This document shows, one piece after another, positions 56,735 to 64,000 of a DNA stretch of 64,000 nt (the first letter of the stretch is position 1; each line of letters starts with the position of its first letter). The stretch lies in the NCBI GenBank assembly GCA_026225115.1, contig JAMFSE010000082.1:1-64000 (forward strand). The letters are read 5' to 3'. A program made the position numbers and the translations under genes. The stretch comes from Rhodovastum atsumiense (lineage in GTDB: Bacteria; Pseudomonadota; Alphaproteobacteria; Acetobacterales; Acetobacteraceae). Below the pieces are notes generated by a model, which saw only the letters and a program-made list of their open reading frames with translations, was not told where the DNA came from and did no database searches.

Positions 56735-57679
56735 ATGCTGACGGGCAAAAAGGTCTTTGTCGCCGGCCATAAGGGCATGGTCGGCTCGGCCATATTGCGG
56801 CGCCTCGCGCGCGAAAATTGCACGCTGCTCACCATTGCGCGAGAGCAGCTAGACCTGACGCGGCAGGAGGCCGTGGAAGACTGGATGGACCGCCAGCGCC
56901 CCGATATCGTCGTCATCGCGGCAGCCAAAGTCGGCGGCATCTTGGCGAACTCCCTCTACCCGGTCGAATTTCTGTACGACAACCTGATGATCGAGGGCAA
57001 CCTGATCCGGGCTGCGCATCAGGCTCGGGTGCAGAAGCTGCTGATGCTTGGCTCCTCCTGCGTCTATCCGCGCGAGGCGCCGCAGCCGATCCGCGAGGAA
57101 AGCCTACTGGCGGGCCCGCTGGAGCCGACCAACGCATGGTACGCCATCGCCAAAATCGCCGGCATCAAGCTCGCCCAGGCTTACCGCCAGCAATACGGGG
57201 CGAATTTCATCAGCGCCATGCCGTGCAATTTATATGGGCCGAACGACAATTTTCACCTGACCGATAGCCACGTCATCCCCGGCCTGCTGCGCCGCTTCCA
57301 TCAAGCCGCCAACCGCAATGATGCCAGTGTCATTTGCTGGGGCAGCGGCCGGCCGCGGCGCGAATTCCTGCATGTCGACGATCTGGCCGATGCCTGCGTT
57401 TTCCTGCTGAAATCCTATTCGGAGCCAGAGCCCATAAACATCGGCACCGGCATGGACATGACCGTAGCGGAACTCGCCGGCACGGTTGCAAAAGTTACCG
57501 GCTTCAAGGGCGACATCCAATGGGACCACAGCAAGCCGGACGGCGCCATGCTCAAACGCATGGATGTTTCGCGCCTCACCCAATTGGGCTGGCAGGCCAG
57601 CACCGATTTCCGGGACGGGCTTGAGCGGACTTATGAATGGTTCCTGGCCCATCAGGACGCCGCGGCCCTGCGACGTTGA
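56735..57679 (+). CDS. fcl: GDP-L-fucose synthase
   Basis: 314 residues from ATG 56735. NADP loop GHKGMVGS (11-18), Ser107/Cys109 in LGSSCVYPR, Tyr136 and Lys140 in WYAIAK, and the epimerase acid His179 in DSHVIPGL. It converts GDP-4-keto-6-deoxymannose into GDP-L-fucose by epimerisation and reduction. The GDP-mannose dehydratase is not in the window. Divergent from the DUF4254 operon and followed by a STELLO-type transferase whose start overlaps its stop. Confidence 0.94.
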   Translation: MLTGKKVFVAGHKGMVGSAILRRLARENCTLLTIAREQLDLTRQEAVEDWMDRQRPDIVVIAAAKVGGILANSLYPVEFLYDNLMIEGNLIRAAHQARVQKLLMLGSSCVYPREAPQPIREESLLAGPLEPTNAWYAIAKIAGIKLAQAYRQQYGANFISAMPCNLYGPNDNFHLTDSHVIPGLLRRFHQAANRNDASVICWGSGRPRREFLHVDDLADACVFLLKSYSEPEPINIGTGMDMTVAELAGTVAKVTGFKGDIQWDHSKPDGAMLKRMDVSRLTQLGWQASTDFRDGLERTYEWFLAHQDAAALRR

Positions 57680-58719
57680 GCACAGAACCGGCCACGCCCT
57701 GCGCTTTGGTTCTCACAACCATTAATGCGCCGACGAAAGCGGTACAGGCGCTCGCCCGTGACAAATCCCGCCTCAACGCCTGCCTGATCCTGATCGGCGA
57801 CGATAAAAGCCCGGCCGATTTCCACCAGCCCGGATCGATCTATCTCGACCTCAATGCGCAGAACGCCACCGGCTTCGAACTCGCCCGGCAGGCGCCAACC
57901 CGGCACTACGCCCGCAAGAACATCGGCTATCTGGAGGCGGTCAGGCGCGGTGCCCGCCTGATCGTGGAGACAGATGACGACAACCTGCCGTTGGAAGGTT
58001 TTTGGCACCCCCGTTCGATGCGCGTGCACGCGCCTGTGCTGCGCGGTGCCGGCTGGGTCAATGCCTATCGCTATTTCACGGATCGGCGCATCTGGCCGCG
58101 CGGCTTGCCCCTGAACGAGGTCAACAGGCCGGCGCTGACCCTGCCCGCGGCGGAGCAAGTCGACTGCCCGATCCAACAAGGACTGGCGGATGGCGACCCC
58201 GATGTCGACGCGATCTGGCGCCTGGTTGGCGAATATCCGGAAGTCACCTTTGAGTCCGGCCGCAACATCGTGCTCGCAGCCGGTTCGTGGTGTCCCTTCA
58301 ACAGCCAGAACACCAGCTGGTGGCCTCCGGCTTTTCCGCTGCTGTATCTGCCGTCCTACTGCTCGTTTCGCATGACCGATATTTGGCGCAGTTTCGTCGC
58401 CCAGCGGATTGCCGGGGCAAATGGCTGGGGCGTGCTGTTCACCAGCCCGACCGTGGTGCAGGAACGCAACCCGCACGATCTCATGCGCGACTTCGCCGAC
58501 GAAATTCCAGGCTATCTCAACAACGCGGCCATTCGCGCCGCCCTTGAATCCGTGGCCGTCGAGGCCGGCGCTGAGCAAATACCCGCCGGCATGGTCCGCG
58601 CTTATGAGAAGCTGGCCGCCATCGGCGTCGTCGACCCAGCCGAACTCGGCCTGCTGGCCGCCTGGCTCCGAGACCTGGCCGCCGCGAAGCTGACCCTTGT
58701 GGATAACTTCCAAAGTTAG
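57676..58719 (+). CDS. STELLO-type (DUF288) glycosyltransferase
   Basis: 347 residues from a TTG at 57676 that overlaps the fcl stop as TTGA. ALVLTTINAPTKAVQALARD, then YARKNIGYLEAVRRGARLIV and ETDDDNLPLEGFW match the STELLO/DUF288 glycosyltransferase family, with DDDN as the likely metal/nucleotide site. The later SYCSFRMTDIWRSFVAQRI and FTSPTVVQERNPHDLMRDF are also family-like. Coupling to fcl suggests it acts on fucosylated or similar glycan; the reaction is unknown. Confidence 0.8.
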   Translation: MSTEPATPCALVLTTINAPTKAVQALARDKSRLNACLILIGDDKSPADFHQPGSIYLDLNAQNATGFELARQAPTRHYARKNIGYLEAVRRGARLIVETDDDNLPLEGFWHPRSMRVHAPVLRGAGWVNAYRYFTDRRIWPRGLPLNEVNRPALTLPAAEQVDCPIQQGLADGDPDVDAIWRLVGEYPEVTFESGRNIVLAAGSWCPFNSQNTSWWPPAFPLLYLPSYCSFRMTDIWRSFVAQRIAGANGWGVLFTSPTVVQERNPHDLMRDFADEIPGYLNNAAIRAALESVAVEAGAEQIPAGMVRAYEKLAAIGVVDPAELGLLAAWLRDLAAAKLTLVDNFQS

Positions 58720-58747
58720 TAAATCTAACAACGCATTACGCAACGAT

Positions 58748-58763
58748 TGTCACACGTGTGACA
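58748..58763. promoter_or_regulatory. 16-bp perfect palindrome between convergent genes
   Basis: TGTCACACGTGTGACA lies 29 bases after the STELLO stop and 41 bases before the cox subunit IV stop. There is no T-run, so it is not a classical terminator. It could be a protein-binding site or a hairpin blocking read-through from either side. Confidence 0.5.
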
Positions 58764-58803
58764 TTCCGGCGGCGGCTCTAAACGTATTCGAAAGCTGCAG
58801 GTC

Positions 58804-58968
58804 CTAGGACCAGACGGTCAGGGCACCGACGAAAAGCAGTCCTATGGCGCACAGGATGATATTGATGAGCAGGAATTTGGTGAACCACGCCCAGCCGGCT
58901 TGTGACGCCTTGTCGAATTCATCCGGTTCGACATGATCGCTGGCCGGTACGGTTATATTATCGGTCAT
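58804..58968 (-). CDS. aa3-type cytochrome c oxidase subunit IV
   Basis: 54 residues. The sequence DEFDKASQAGWAWFTKFLLI, then one membrane helix (NIILCAIGLLFVGALTVWS), is the compact bacterial aa3 subunit IV pattern (PF07835). It assembles with the terminal oxidase in the cytoplasmic membrane. GGA-type ribosome site lies about 10 bases before the ATG. No other oxidase subunit is nearby, and no near neighbour on its strand is related. Confidence 0.85.
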   Translation of the reverse strand: MTDNITVPASDHVEPDEFDKASQAGWAWFTKFLLINIILCAIGLLFVGALTVWS

Positions 58969-59025
58969 GGCGTAGAATTCCGTCCTATCTGATGCGGTTA
59001 GTGGCTGTTTAATTGCTGAGCGCCG

Positions 59026-59646
59026 CTATGGCAACGGATTTTGCAGCGCTGCCGAAGCGCTCGCCCAGACCGGCCGGCCGCTCGCAAAAGCCGCCAAGGC
59101 GGCCGGGTAGATCAGATGCTCCTGCGCCAGCACCCGCGCTGCCAGCTCGGCCTCGGTATCGCCGGGCAGCACCGGCACCGCCGCCTGCGCCAAAATCGGC
59201 CCATCATCCATAATCTCGGTCACCAGATGCACCGTGCAGCCATGCAGACGGTTGCCGGCCGCCAGCGCCCGGGCATGGGTATCGAGCCCGGGGAAGGCCG
59301 GCAGCAGGCTGGGGTGGATATTCAGCATTTTGTCCCGCCATTTTTCGACCAGAAACGGGGTCAGCAGCCGCATATAGCCGGCCAGGCAGATAATCTGGAT
59401 ATTTTCTGCGGCCAGTACGGCGTCGATCGCCCGCTCATGCGCCTCGCGGTCGCGCCCGAATGGTTTTGATTCCACTGCCTGCGCCCGCACGCCATGGCCG
59501 CGCGCAAATTCCAGCGCGGGCGCGTCCACCTTGTTGGAAATCACCAGCGCAATCTCCGCCGGGTAATTTGCTGATCCGGCCGCCTTGATCAGCGCCTCCA
59601 TGTTGGAGCCGCGGCCCGAGCAGAAAATCGCCACCCGAGGCTTCAC
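59026..59646 (-). CDS. purN: Phosphoribosylglycinamide formyltransferase
   Basis: 206 residues. Phosphate loop [10 protein letters not shown] (10-19). Catalytic Asn109 and His111 in [12 protein letters not shown] and Asp147 in EIMDDGP correspond to the classical triad. It transfers a formyl group from 10-formyl-tetrahydrofolate to GAR in purine synthesis. The start overlaps the purM stop by four bases. Confidence 0.96.
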   Translation of the reverse strand: MKPRVAIFCSGRGSNMEALIKAAGSANYPAEIALVISNKVDAPALEFARGHGVRAQAVESKPFGRDREAHERAIDAVLAAENIQIICLAGYMRLLTPFLVEKWRDKMLNIHPSLLPAFPGLDTHARALAAGNRLHGCTVHLVTEIMDDGPILAQAAVPVLPGDTEAELAARVLAQEHLIYPAALAAFASGRPVWASASAALQNPLP

Positions 59647-60680
59647 GCGAACAGCCCGGCCTCACCCGCAATCGCAACGCCGGCTTCGGCGGTGACGGTC
59701 CCGAGCCTGAACGGCGCTTCGCCTTCGCTAATCAGGACTTCCATGGCCTCGTCGGCATTGCCGGTGATCAGCGCCATGCCGATCCCGCAATTAAACACCC
59801 GCAGCATCTCCGCCGCGGCGACATTGCCGGTTTTCGCCAGCCAGTGGAAAACCGGCGGCATCGCCCAGGGCGCCTGCAGGGCGGCACCCATGCCCTCCGG
59901 CAACGCCCGCGGCAAATTCCCCGGCAGGCCGCCGCCGGTGATATGCGCCGCCCCTTTGAGCAGCCCGGCTTTGTGCAGCGCCAGCATCGGTTTCACGTAA
60001 ATCCGGGTCGGCGCCATCAGCGCCTGCGCCAAGCTGAGCCCCGCCGCGAACGGCGCCGGCGCCTCCCAGCCGAGCCCGGCGTCGGCAATAATCCGCCGCA
60101 CCAGTGAAAACCCGTTGGAGTGCACGCCGGATGCCGGCAGGGCCAATATCGCATCGCCCACGACCACCCCGGCCGGCAGCAGCGTGCCGCGCTCCGCCGC
60201 CCCCACCGAAAATCCGGCCAGATCGTAATCGCCCGCCGCATACATGCCCGGCATTTCCGCGGTCTCGCCGCCCACCAGCGCGCAGCCGGCGATTTTGCAG
60301 CCCTCGGCAATCCCGGCGATCACTTGCTTGGCCGACCCCACGTCCAGCGCGCCGGTGGCAAAATAATCCAGGAAAAACAGCGGCGCCGCGCCCTGCACGA
60401 TCAAATCGTTGACGCACATCGCCACCAGATCGATGCCGACAAAATCATGAATCCCGGTCTCGATGGCGATTTTCAGCTTGGTGCCCACGCCGTCCGTGGT
60501 CGAGACCAAAATCGGGTCGCTGAAGCCTGCCGCTTTCAGGTCGAACAAGGCGCCAAACCCGCCAAGCCCGCCCAGTACGCCGAGCCTACCGGTCGCCTTG
60601 GCCAGCGGCTTGATCGCCTCCACCAGCGCGTCCCCGGCTTCGATATCCACCCCGGCATCCCGATAGGTCACGCTGGTCAT
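59643..60680 (-). CDS. purM: Phosphoribosylformylglycinamidine cyclo-ligase
   Basis: 345 residues. Start pattern [44 protein letters not shown], then [20 protein letters not shown] and [18 protein letters not shown]. All are standard AIR synthetase blocks, including the ATP-binding region. It closes the imidazole ring of AIR using ATP. First gene of purM-purN, divergent from the AI-2E permease. Confidence 0.97.
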   Translation of the reverse strand: MTSVTYRDAGVDIEAGDALVEAIKPLAKATGRLGVLGGLGGFGALFDLKAAGFSDPILVSTTDGVGTKLKIAIETGIHDFVGIDLVAMCVNDLIVQGAAPLFFLDYFATGALDVGSAKQVIAGIAEGCKIAGCALVGGETAEMPGMYAAGDYDLAGFSVGAAERGTLLPAGVVVGDAILALPASGVHSNGFSLVRRIIADAGLGWEAPAPFAAGLSLAQALMAPTRIYVKPMLALHKAGLLKGAAHITGGGLPGNLPRALPEGMGAALQAPWAMPPVFHWLAKTGNVAAAEMLRVFNCGIGMALITGNADEAMEVLISEGEAPFRLGTVTAEAGVAIAGEAGLFA

Positions 60681-60810
60681 ATTAGCCCCCGATGCGCTAA
60701 GCCGGTGTCATGACTCCAGGAGCCGAACACAAGGCCAATGCCGTTGAATTGCCGCCGCCTTTCACCATAGCGCAACCACCGGCGCAATGTCTCGGTAAGG
60801 CCGTAGCCGG

Positions 60811-61923
60811 ATGAGCGTGTTTGTCGGCAGCCGGCCGGTAAACTGGCAGCGCCTGGCGCTGGTCGTCGCTTTTCTGCTGATCGTCTGGTTCTGCCTGCGG
60901 CTGTTCTCCTCCATTCTGACCCCTTTCGTGGTCGCCGCCGGCCTCGCCTATTTCCTCGACCCCGCGGTTACCAAGCTGAACGAAATCGGGATCAAGCGCC
61001 CGCTCGGCACCTTTATTATCCTCGCCACCGCCGTGCTGGTCTTCGTGGCCTTCATCCTGGTGCTCTATCCGGTCATCGAAAGCCAGGCGATCAGTTTCGC
61101 GACCAACCTGCCGAGCTACATCAAAACCGCGCAGAATGATTTCGGAAAAATCGTCGCCGAGCTGGAACGCCGCCTCGGCCCCGGCGCCATGAGCCGCAAG
61201 CTGAACGATATCGCCGCCAACCAGGCTGGCGCCATCGTCGCGTTTGCCGGCACCGCCGCCACCAACATCATCGGCAGCGGCTTTGCCGTCGTCAACGTGC
61301 TCACGCTGCTGGTCATCACGCCGATCGTGACCTTCTATTTCCTGCGCGACTGGCCGGCGATCATCCGCCATGTCGATACCTGGCTGCCGCGCCCCTATGA
61401 AGGTGTTATGCGGGCGCAGGCCGTCGAGGTGAACCGTATCCTCGCTGCCTGGATCCGCGGGCAGGCGATCTGCTGCCTGATGCTGGCCGCCATCTATGCG
61501 GTCGGCCTCACCATCATCGGGCTCGATCTTGGGCTGGTCATCGGCATCGGCGCCGGGCTGCTTTCCTTTATTCCTTATGTCGGCACGCTGGTCGGGGTCT
61601 GCAGCGCCCTGCTGCTGGTGCTCTCGCAAAATCCCGGCTGGCATGGGGTTATCGCGGTCAGCGCCGTCTTCGCGCTCGGCCAGGCGCTGAACGACTATGT
61701 CATCCAGCCACGCTTCCTCGGCGACCGGGTCGGACTGCCGGCGGTCTGGGTGATATTTTCGCTGTTCGCTGGCGGCGCCGCTTTCGGGTTTCTCGGCATC
61801 ATGCTGGCGGTGCCGGTTACCGCCACTATCGGGGTCCTCGCCCGTTTCTGGCTGAAGCGCTATTTGCAAAGCTCGCTCTATCTCGACACCCAGGCCGATC
61901 AGGTTACCCTGCCGGAGCCATGA
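60811..61923 (+). CDS. AI-2E family transporter / PerM-type permease
   Basis: 370 residues with about 8 membrane segments. The start LVVAFLLIVWFCLRLFSSIL and PFVVAAGLAYFLDPAVTKLN, the extended periplasmic/cytosolic loop (about 95-165), and SFIPYVGTLVGVCSALLLVL then LPAVWVIFSLFAGGAAFGFL are typical of UPF0118. Cargo in most bacteria is unknown despite the AI-2E name. Followed by hda 4 bp later; this order is common in alphaproteobacteria. Confidence 0.92.
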   Translation: MSVFVGSRPVNWQRLALVVAFLLIVWFCLRLFSSILTPFVVAAGLAYFLDPAVTKLNEIGIKRPLGTFIILATAVLVFVAFILVLYPVIESQAISFATNLPSYIKTAQNDFGKIVAELERRLGPGAMSRKLNDIAANQAGAIVAFAGTAATNIIGSGFAVVNVLTLLVITPIVTFYFLRDWPAIIRHVDTWLPRPYEGVMRAQAVEVNRILAAWIRGQAICCLMLAAIYAVGLTIIGLDLGLVIGIGAGLLSFIPYVGTLVGVCSALLLVLSQNPGWHGVIAVSAVFALGQALNDYVIQPRFLGDRVGLPAVWVIFSLFAGGAAFGFLGIMLAVPVTATIGVLARFWLKRYLQSSLYLDTQADQVTLPEP

Positions 61924-61927
61924 CTTC

Positions 61928-62650
61928 ATGACCCGGCAACTGCCGCTGCCTTTCAGCGAAACGCCAAGCTATAATGCCGAGGATTTCCTGGCCGCCCCCT
62001 GCAATGAACTGGCGCGGAACTGGCTGCAGCGGCCGCAGGCCTGGACCAACGGCCGCATGGTGCTTTGGGGCGAGCCCGGCTGCGGCAAGTCTTTTCTCCT
62101 CCATCTCTGGGCACAAAAAGCCGGCGCGCTGATCACCCAGGGTGCCGATTTGAGGGAGCTGCCGGCATCGCCCGCCGGTCCCATCGCGATCGATGACGCT
62201 GATACCGTGCCGGAAGAAACCGCTTTACTGCATTTGCTCAACGCCGCTGCTGAAGCCGGCCAGCCAGTGCTGCTGACCGCCCGTCTGCCGCCCGCCCGCC
62301 AGGTCCAGGCATTGCCGGATCTGCAAAGCCGCCTGCGCGCCAGCCTCGCCGTCGAGATCACCCCGCCCGACGATATTCTGCTCGGCGCTTTGCTGTTCCG
62401 GCTTGCCGCCGCCAGGCAGTTGCGGATCACAGCACAAGTGGCCGATTTTCTGCTGCAGCGCCTGCCGCGTACCCCGGCGACCTTACGCGAAGCCGTCGCC
62501 CGGCTCGATAGCGCGGCTCTGGCCAGCGGCGGCAAGGTCACGCGTGGCCTCGCCCTGCGGACTCTGGGCGATCTATTGGCCCCCGATGGCGGCCCCGATG
62601 AAGAATTGTTATCTAACGGTCACTCGCCGGACCCATCCGACTTGCTGTAA
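61928..62650 (+). CDS. hda: Hda-type DnaA-related replication regulator
   Basis: 240 residues. QLPLPF near the start is the clamp-binding motif that tethers Hda to DnaN. The AAA+ domain contains Walker A GEPGCGKS (48-55) and IAIDDADTVPE as Walker B. There is no DnaA domain IV for DNA binding, which separates it from DnaA. It stimulates ATP hydrolysis by DnaA on the sliding clamp. Between the permease and ppk1, as in many alphaproteobacteria. Confidence 0.88.
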   Translation: MTRQLPLPFSETPSYNAEDFLAAPCNELARNWLQRPQAWTNGRMVLWGEPGCGKSFLLHLWAQKAGALITQGADLRELPASPAGPIAIDDADTVPEETALLHLLNAAAEAGQPVLLTARLPPARQVQALPDLQSRLRASLAVEITPPDDILLGALLFRLAAARQLRITAQVADFLLQRLPRTPATLREAVARLDSAALASGGKVTRGLALRTLGDLLAPDGGPDEELLSNGHSPDPSDLL

Positions 62651-62659
62651 GGGGAAACG

Positions 62660-64000
62660 ATGGACCAGACCGCAACGGCGCTTATCGCCGAAATCAAGCC
62701 CGATGACCCCTCCCGTTTCATCAACCGGGAGCTGTCCTGGCTCGACTTCAATTTCAGGGTCGTCTCCGAGGCGGAAAATCCCCGCCATCCGCTGCTGGAA
62801 CGGTTACGTTTCGTGTCCATCAGCGCGTCGAACCTTGACGAGTTCTATTCGGTCCGGGTCGCCGGCCTGATCGCGCAGTCGCGCGCCGGCATTCTGGAAC
62901 GATCGCCGGACGGGCTGACCGCCGCCCAGCAGTTGACCGCCATCAATGTCCGCTCGCATGAGCTGATCGGCGCCCAGCAGGCCGCCTTCCGGCATCTGCG
63001 CGATCTACTGGCGGAAGCCGGCATCGTCATCTGCGCGCCCGGCGCACTCACCACGGATAACGCCAAATTTCTTGATTCCTATTTCATGGAACGCGTCTTC
63101 CCGATCCTGACGCCACTTGCGATCGACCCGGCGCATCCTTTCCCGTTCATCCCGAACATGGGCCTGGTGCTGGCGCTGAAACTCGCCCGGGACGACGACC
63201 AGGGCATGATGTCCGCCTTGATCCCGCTGCCGAGCCAGATTGAGCGTTTCGTCCGCCTGCCCGCGGAATCCGGTGCGCCGATTCGCTTCGTGATGCTCGA
63301 AGACCTCGTCGGCATGTTTATGAACCGGCTGTTCCCGGGCTTCAGAGTGCAGGGCAGCGGGCTGTTCCGGCTTATCCGCGACACCGATGTCGAATTCGAG
63401 GAGGAAGCCGAGGATTTGGTGACGTCCTACGAGACCGCGCTAAAGCGCCGCCGCCGCGGCGTCGCCATTTTGCTGACGCTCCAGGCCGACATGCCGGATG
63501 ACCTGCGCGAACTGGTGATCGACGCCATCGACGCCCCGGTCGATGAAATCTATTCAGAATCCGGCATCATCGGCCTGGTCGACGTCAAAAAGCTGATCGT
63601 CGACGACCGAGCCGATCTGCAATTCACGCCGTATACCGCGCGTTTTCCCGAACGCATCCGGGACTTCGCCGGCGATTGCTTTGCCGCCATCCGCGCCAAG
63701 GATATTCTGGTCCACCATCCGTTCGAGAGTTTTGACGTTGTCGTGCAGTTCCTGCGGCAGGCGGCGGCCGACCCGGCCGTGGTTGCCATCAAGCAGACCT
63801 TGTACCGCACCAGCCGTGACTCCCCGATCGTCAAGGCCCTGATCGAGGCGGCGGAAGCCGGCAAATCGGTCACCGCGATGGTGGAGCTGCGCGCCCGGTT
63901 CGATGAGGAAGCGAATATCCGCCTGGCCCGCACCATGGAGGCCGCCGGCGTGCAGGTGGTGTTCGGCTTCGCTGGCTTAAAAACCCACGCCAAAGTCTCC
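62660..64000 (+). CDS. ppk1: Polyphosphate kinase 1, N-terminal 447 residues (cut by window edge)
   Basis: The ATG at 62660 follows AAGGGGAAACG by the usual distance. The start [20 protein letters not shown] and [20 protein letters not shown] is the classical PPK1 N domain. The head and first catalytic domain follow, ending with [20 protein letters not shown] and [13 protein letters not shown], where the His of KTHAK is the phosphorylated catalytic histidine. It polymerises ATP gamma-phosphate into polyphosphate. Open to the end of the window without a stop. Confidence 0.95.
   Translation, partial: MDQTATALIAEIKPDDPSRFINRELSWLDFNFRVVSEAENPRHPLLERLRFVSISASNLDEFYSVRVAGLIAQSRAGILERSPDGLTAAQQLTAINVRSHELIGAQQAAFRHLRDLLAEAGIVICAPGALTTDNAKFLDSYFMERVFPILTPLAIDPAHPFPFIPNMGLVLALKLARDDDQGMMSALIPLPSQIERFVRLPAESGAPIRFVMLEDLVGMFMNRLFPGFRVQGSGLFRLIRDTDVEFEEEAEDLVTSYETALKRRRRGVAILLTLQADMPDDLRELVIDAIDAPVDEIYSESGIIGLVDVKKLIVDDRADLQFTPYTARFPERIRDFAGDCFAAIRAKDILVHHPFESFDVVVQFLRQAAADPAVVAIKQTLYRTSRDSPIVKALIEAAEAGKSVTAMVELRARFDEEANIRLARTMEAAGVQVVFGFAGLKTHAKVS

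Noticed and set aside
1-64000. CRISPR arrays, phage genes, intact insertion sequences, rRNA genes
   Set aside because: No regular spaced repeats, transposase motifs, phage structural genes or rRNA sequence were seen on reading both strands.

Overview
The window is GC-rich, densely packed bacterial chromosome with many 4-bp ATGA-type overlaps and frequent GTG/TTG starts. The gene order purN-purM-AI-2E permease-Hda-ppk1, the block aminotransferase-hom-glpX-recJ, a CoxD-type aa3 oxidase subunit IV and a class I PHA synthase point to an alphaproteobacterium. Family-level placement in the Acetobacteraceae (Acidocella/Acidiphilium-like) is my inference from overall gene style, not from a marker gene.

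Layout. 1-10.5 kb: a cut-off LysR regulator, a two-hairpin repeat, then leftward catabolic operons: P450 / FMN-dependent 2-hydroxy-acid dehydrogenase / cyclase; malonyl-CoA decarboxylase / MFS carrier / CaiB-type CoA-transferase; and KatE catalase with a small DUF2945 protein. 10.7-14.8 kb: a DHA2 drug pump, aldose 1-epimerase, a nitroreductase, and a decayed ionotropic-glutamate-receptor-like channel gene. 14.8-19.5 kb: a TetR-controlled module (acyl-CoA-dehydrogenase-fold monooxygenase, epoxide hydrolase, SDR, NTF2-like protein) with two matching operators. 19.5-27.4 kb: a complete histidine-utilisation locus, hutDUGHI divergent from hutFC, with a HutC-type operator between them. 27.4-37.7 kb: acyl-CoA catabolism (thiolase, isobutyryl-CoA-type dehydrogenase, 3-hydroxyisobutyrate dehydrogenase), a tightly overlapping quinone-oxidoreductase / ACAD11-like dehydrogenase / kinase-fold operon facing an acyl-CoA ligase, an aldehyde dehydrogenase, and an alcohol-dehydrogenase relic.

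38-49.9 kb is largely housekeeping: tRNA-Glu(CTC), recJ, glpX, hom, a second copy of the repeat, an AlaC-type aminotransferase, a lipoprotein, phaC, then a glycosyltransferase / O-antigen-ligase / CobW-GTPase string. 49.9-51.7 kb is an AT-richer patch with a coding-like scrap and a fatty-acid desaturase, probably acquired. 51.8-58.7 kb is a surface-glycan cluster: a DUF4214-GT2-GT4 chimera, a GT9-like protein with a carbohydrate-module-like tail, a DUF4254-like protein, GDP-L-fucose synthase and a STELLO-type glycosyltransferase. 58.8-64 kb returns to core genes: cox subunit IV, purN, purM, AI-2E permease, hda and the start of ppk1.

The points most worth a second look are the kinase/ACAD11-like pair (possible 4-hydroxy-acid catabolism), the broken receptor-channel gene, the covarying two-hairpin repeat, the duplicated TetR operator, and the unusual glycosyltransferase architectures.
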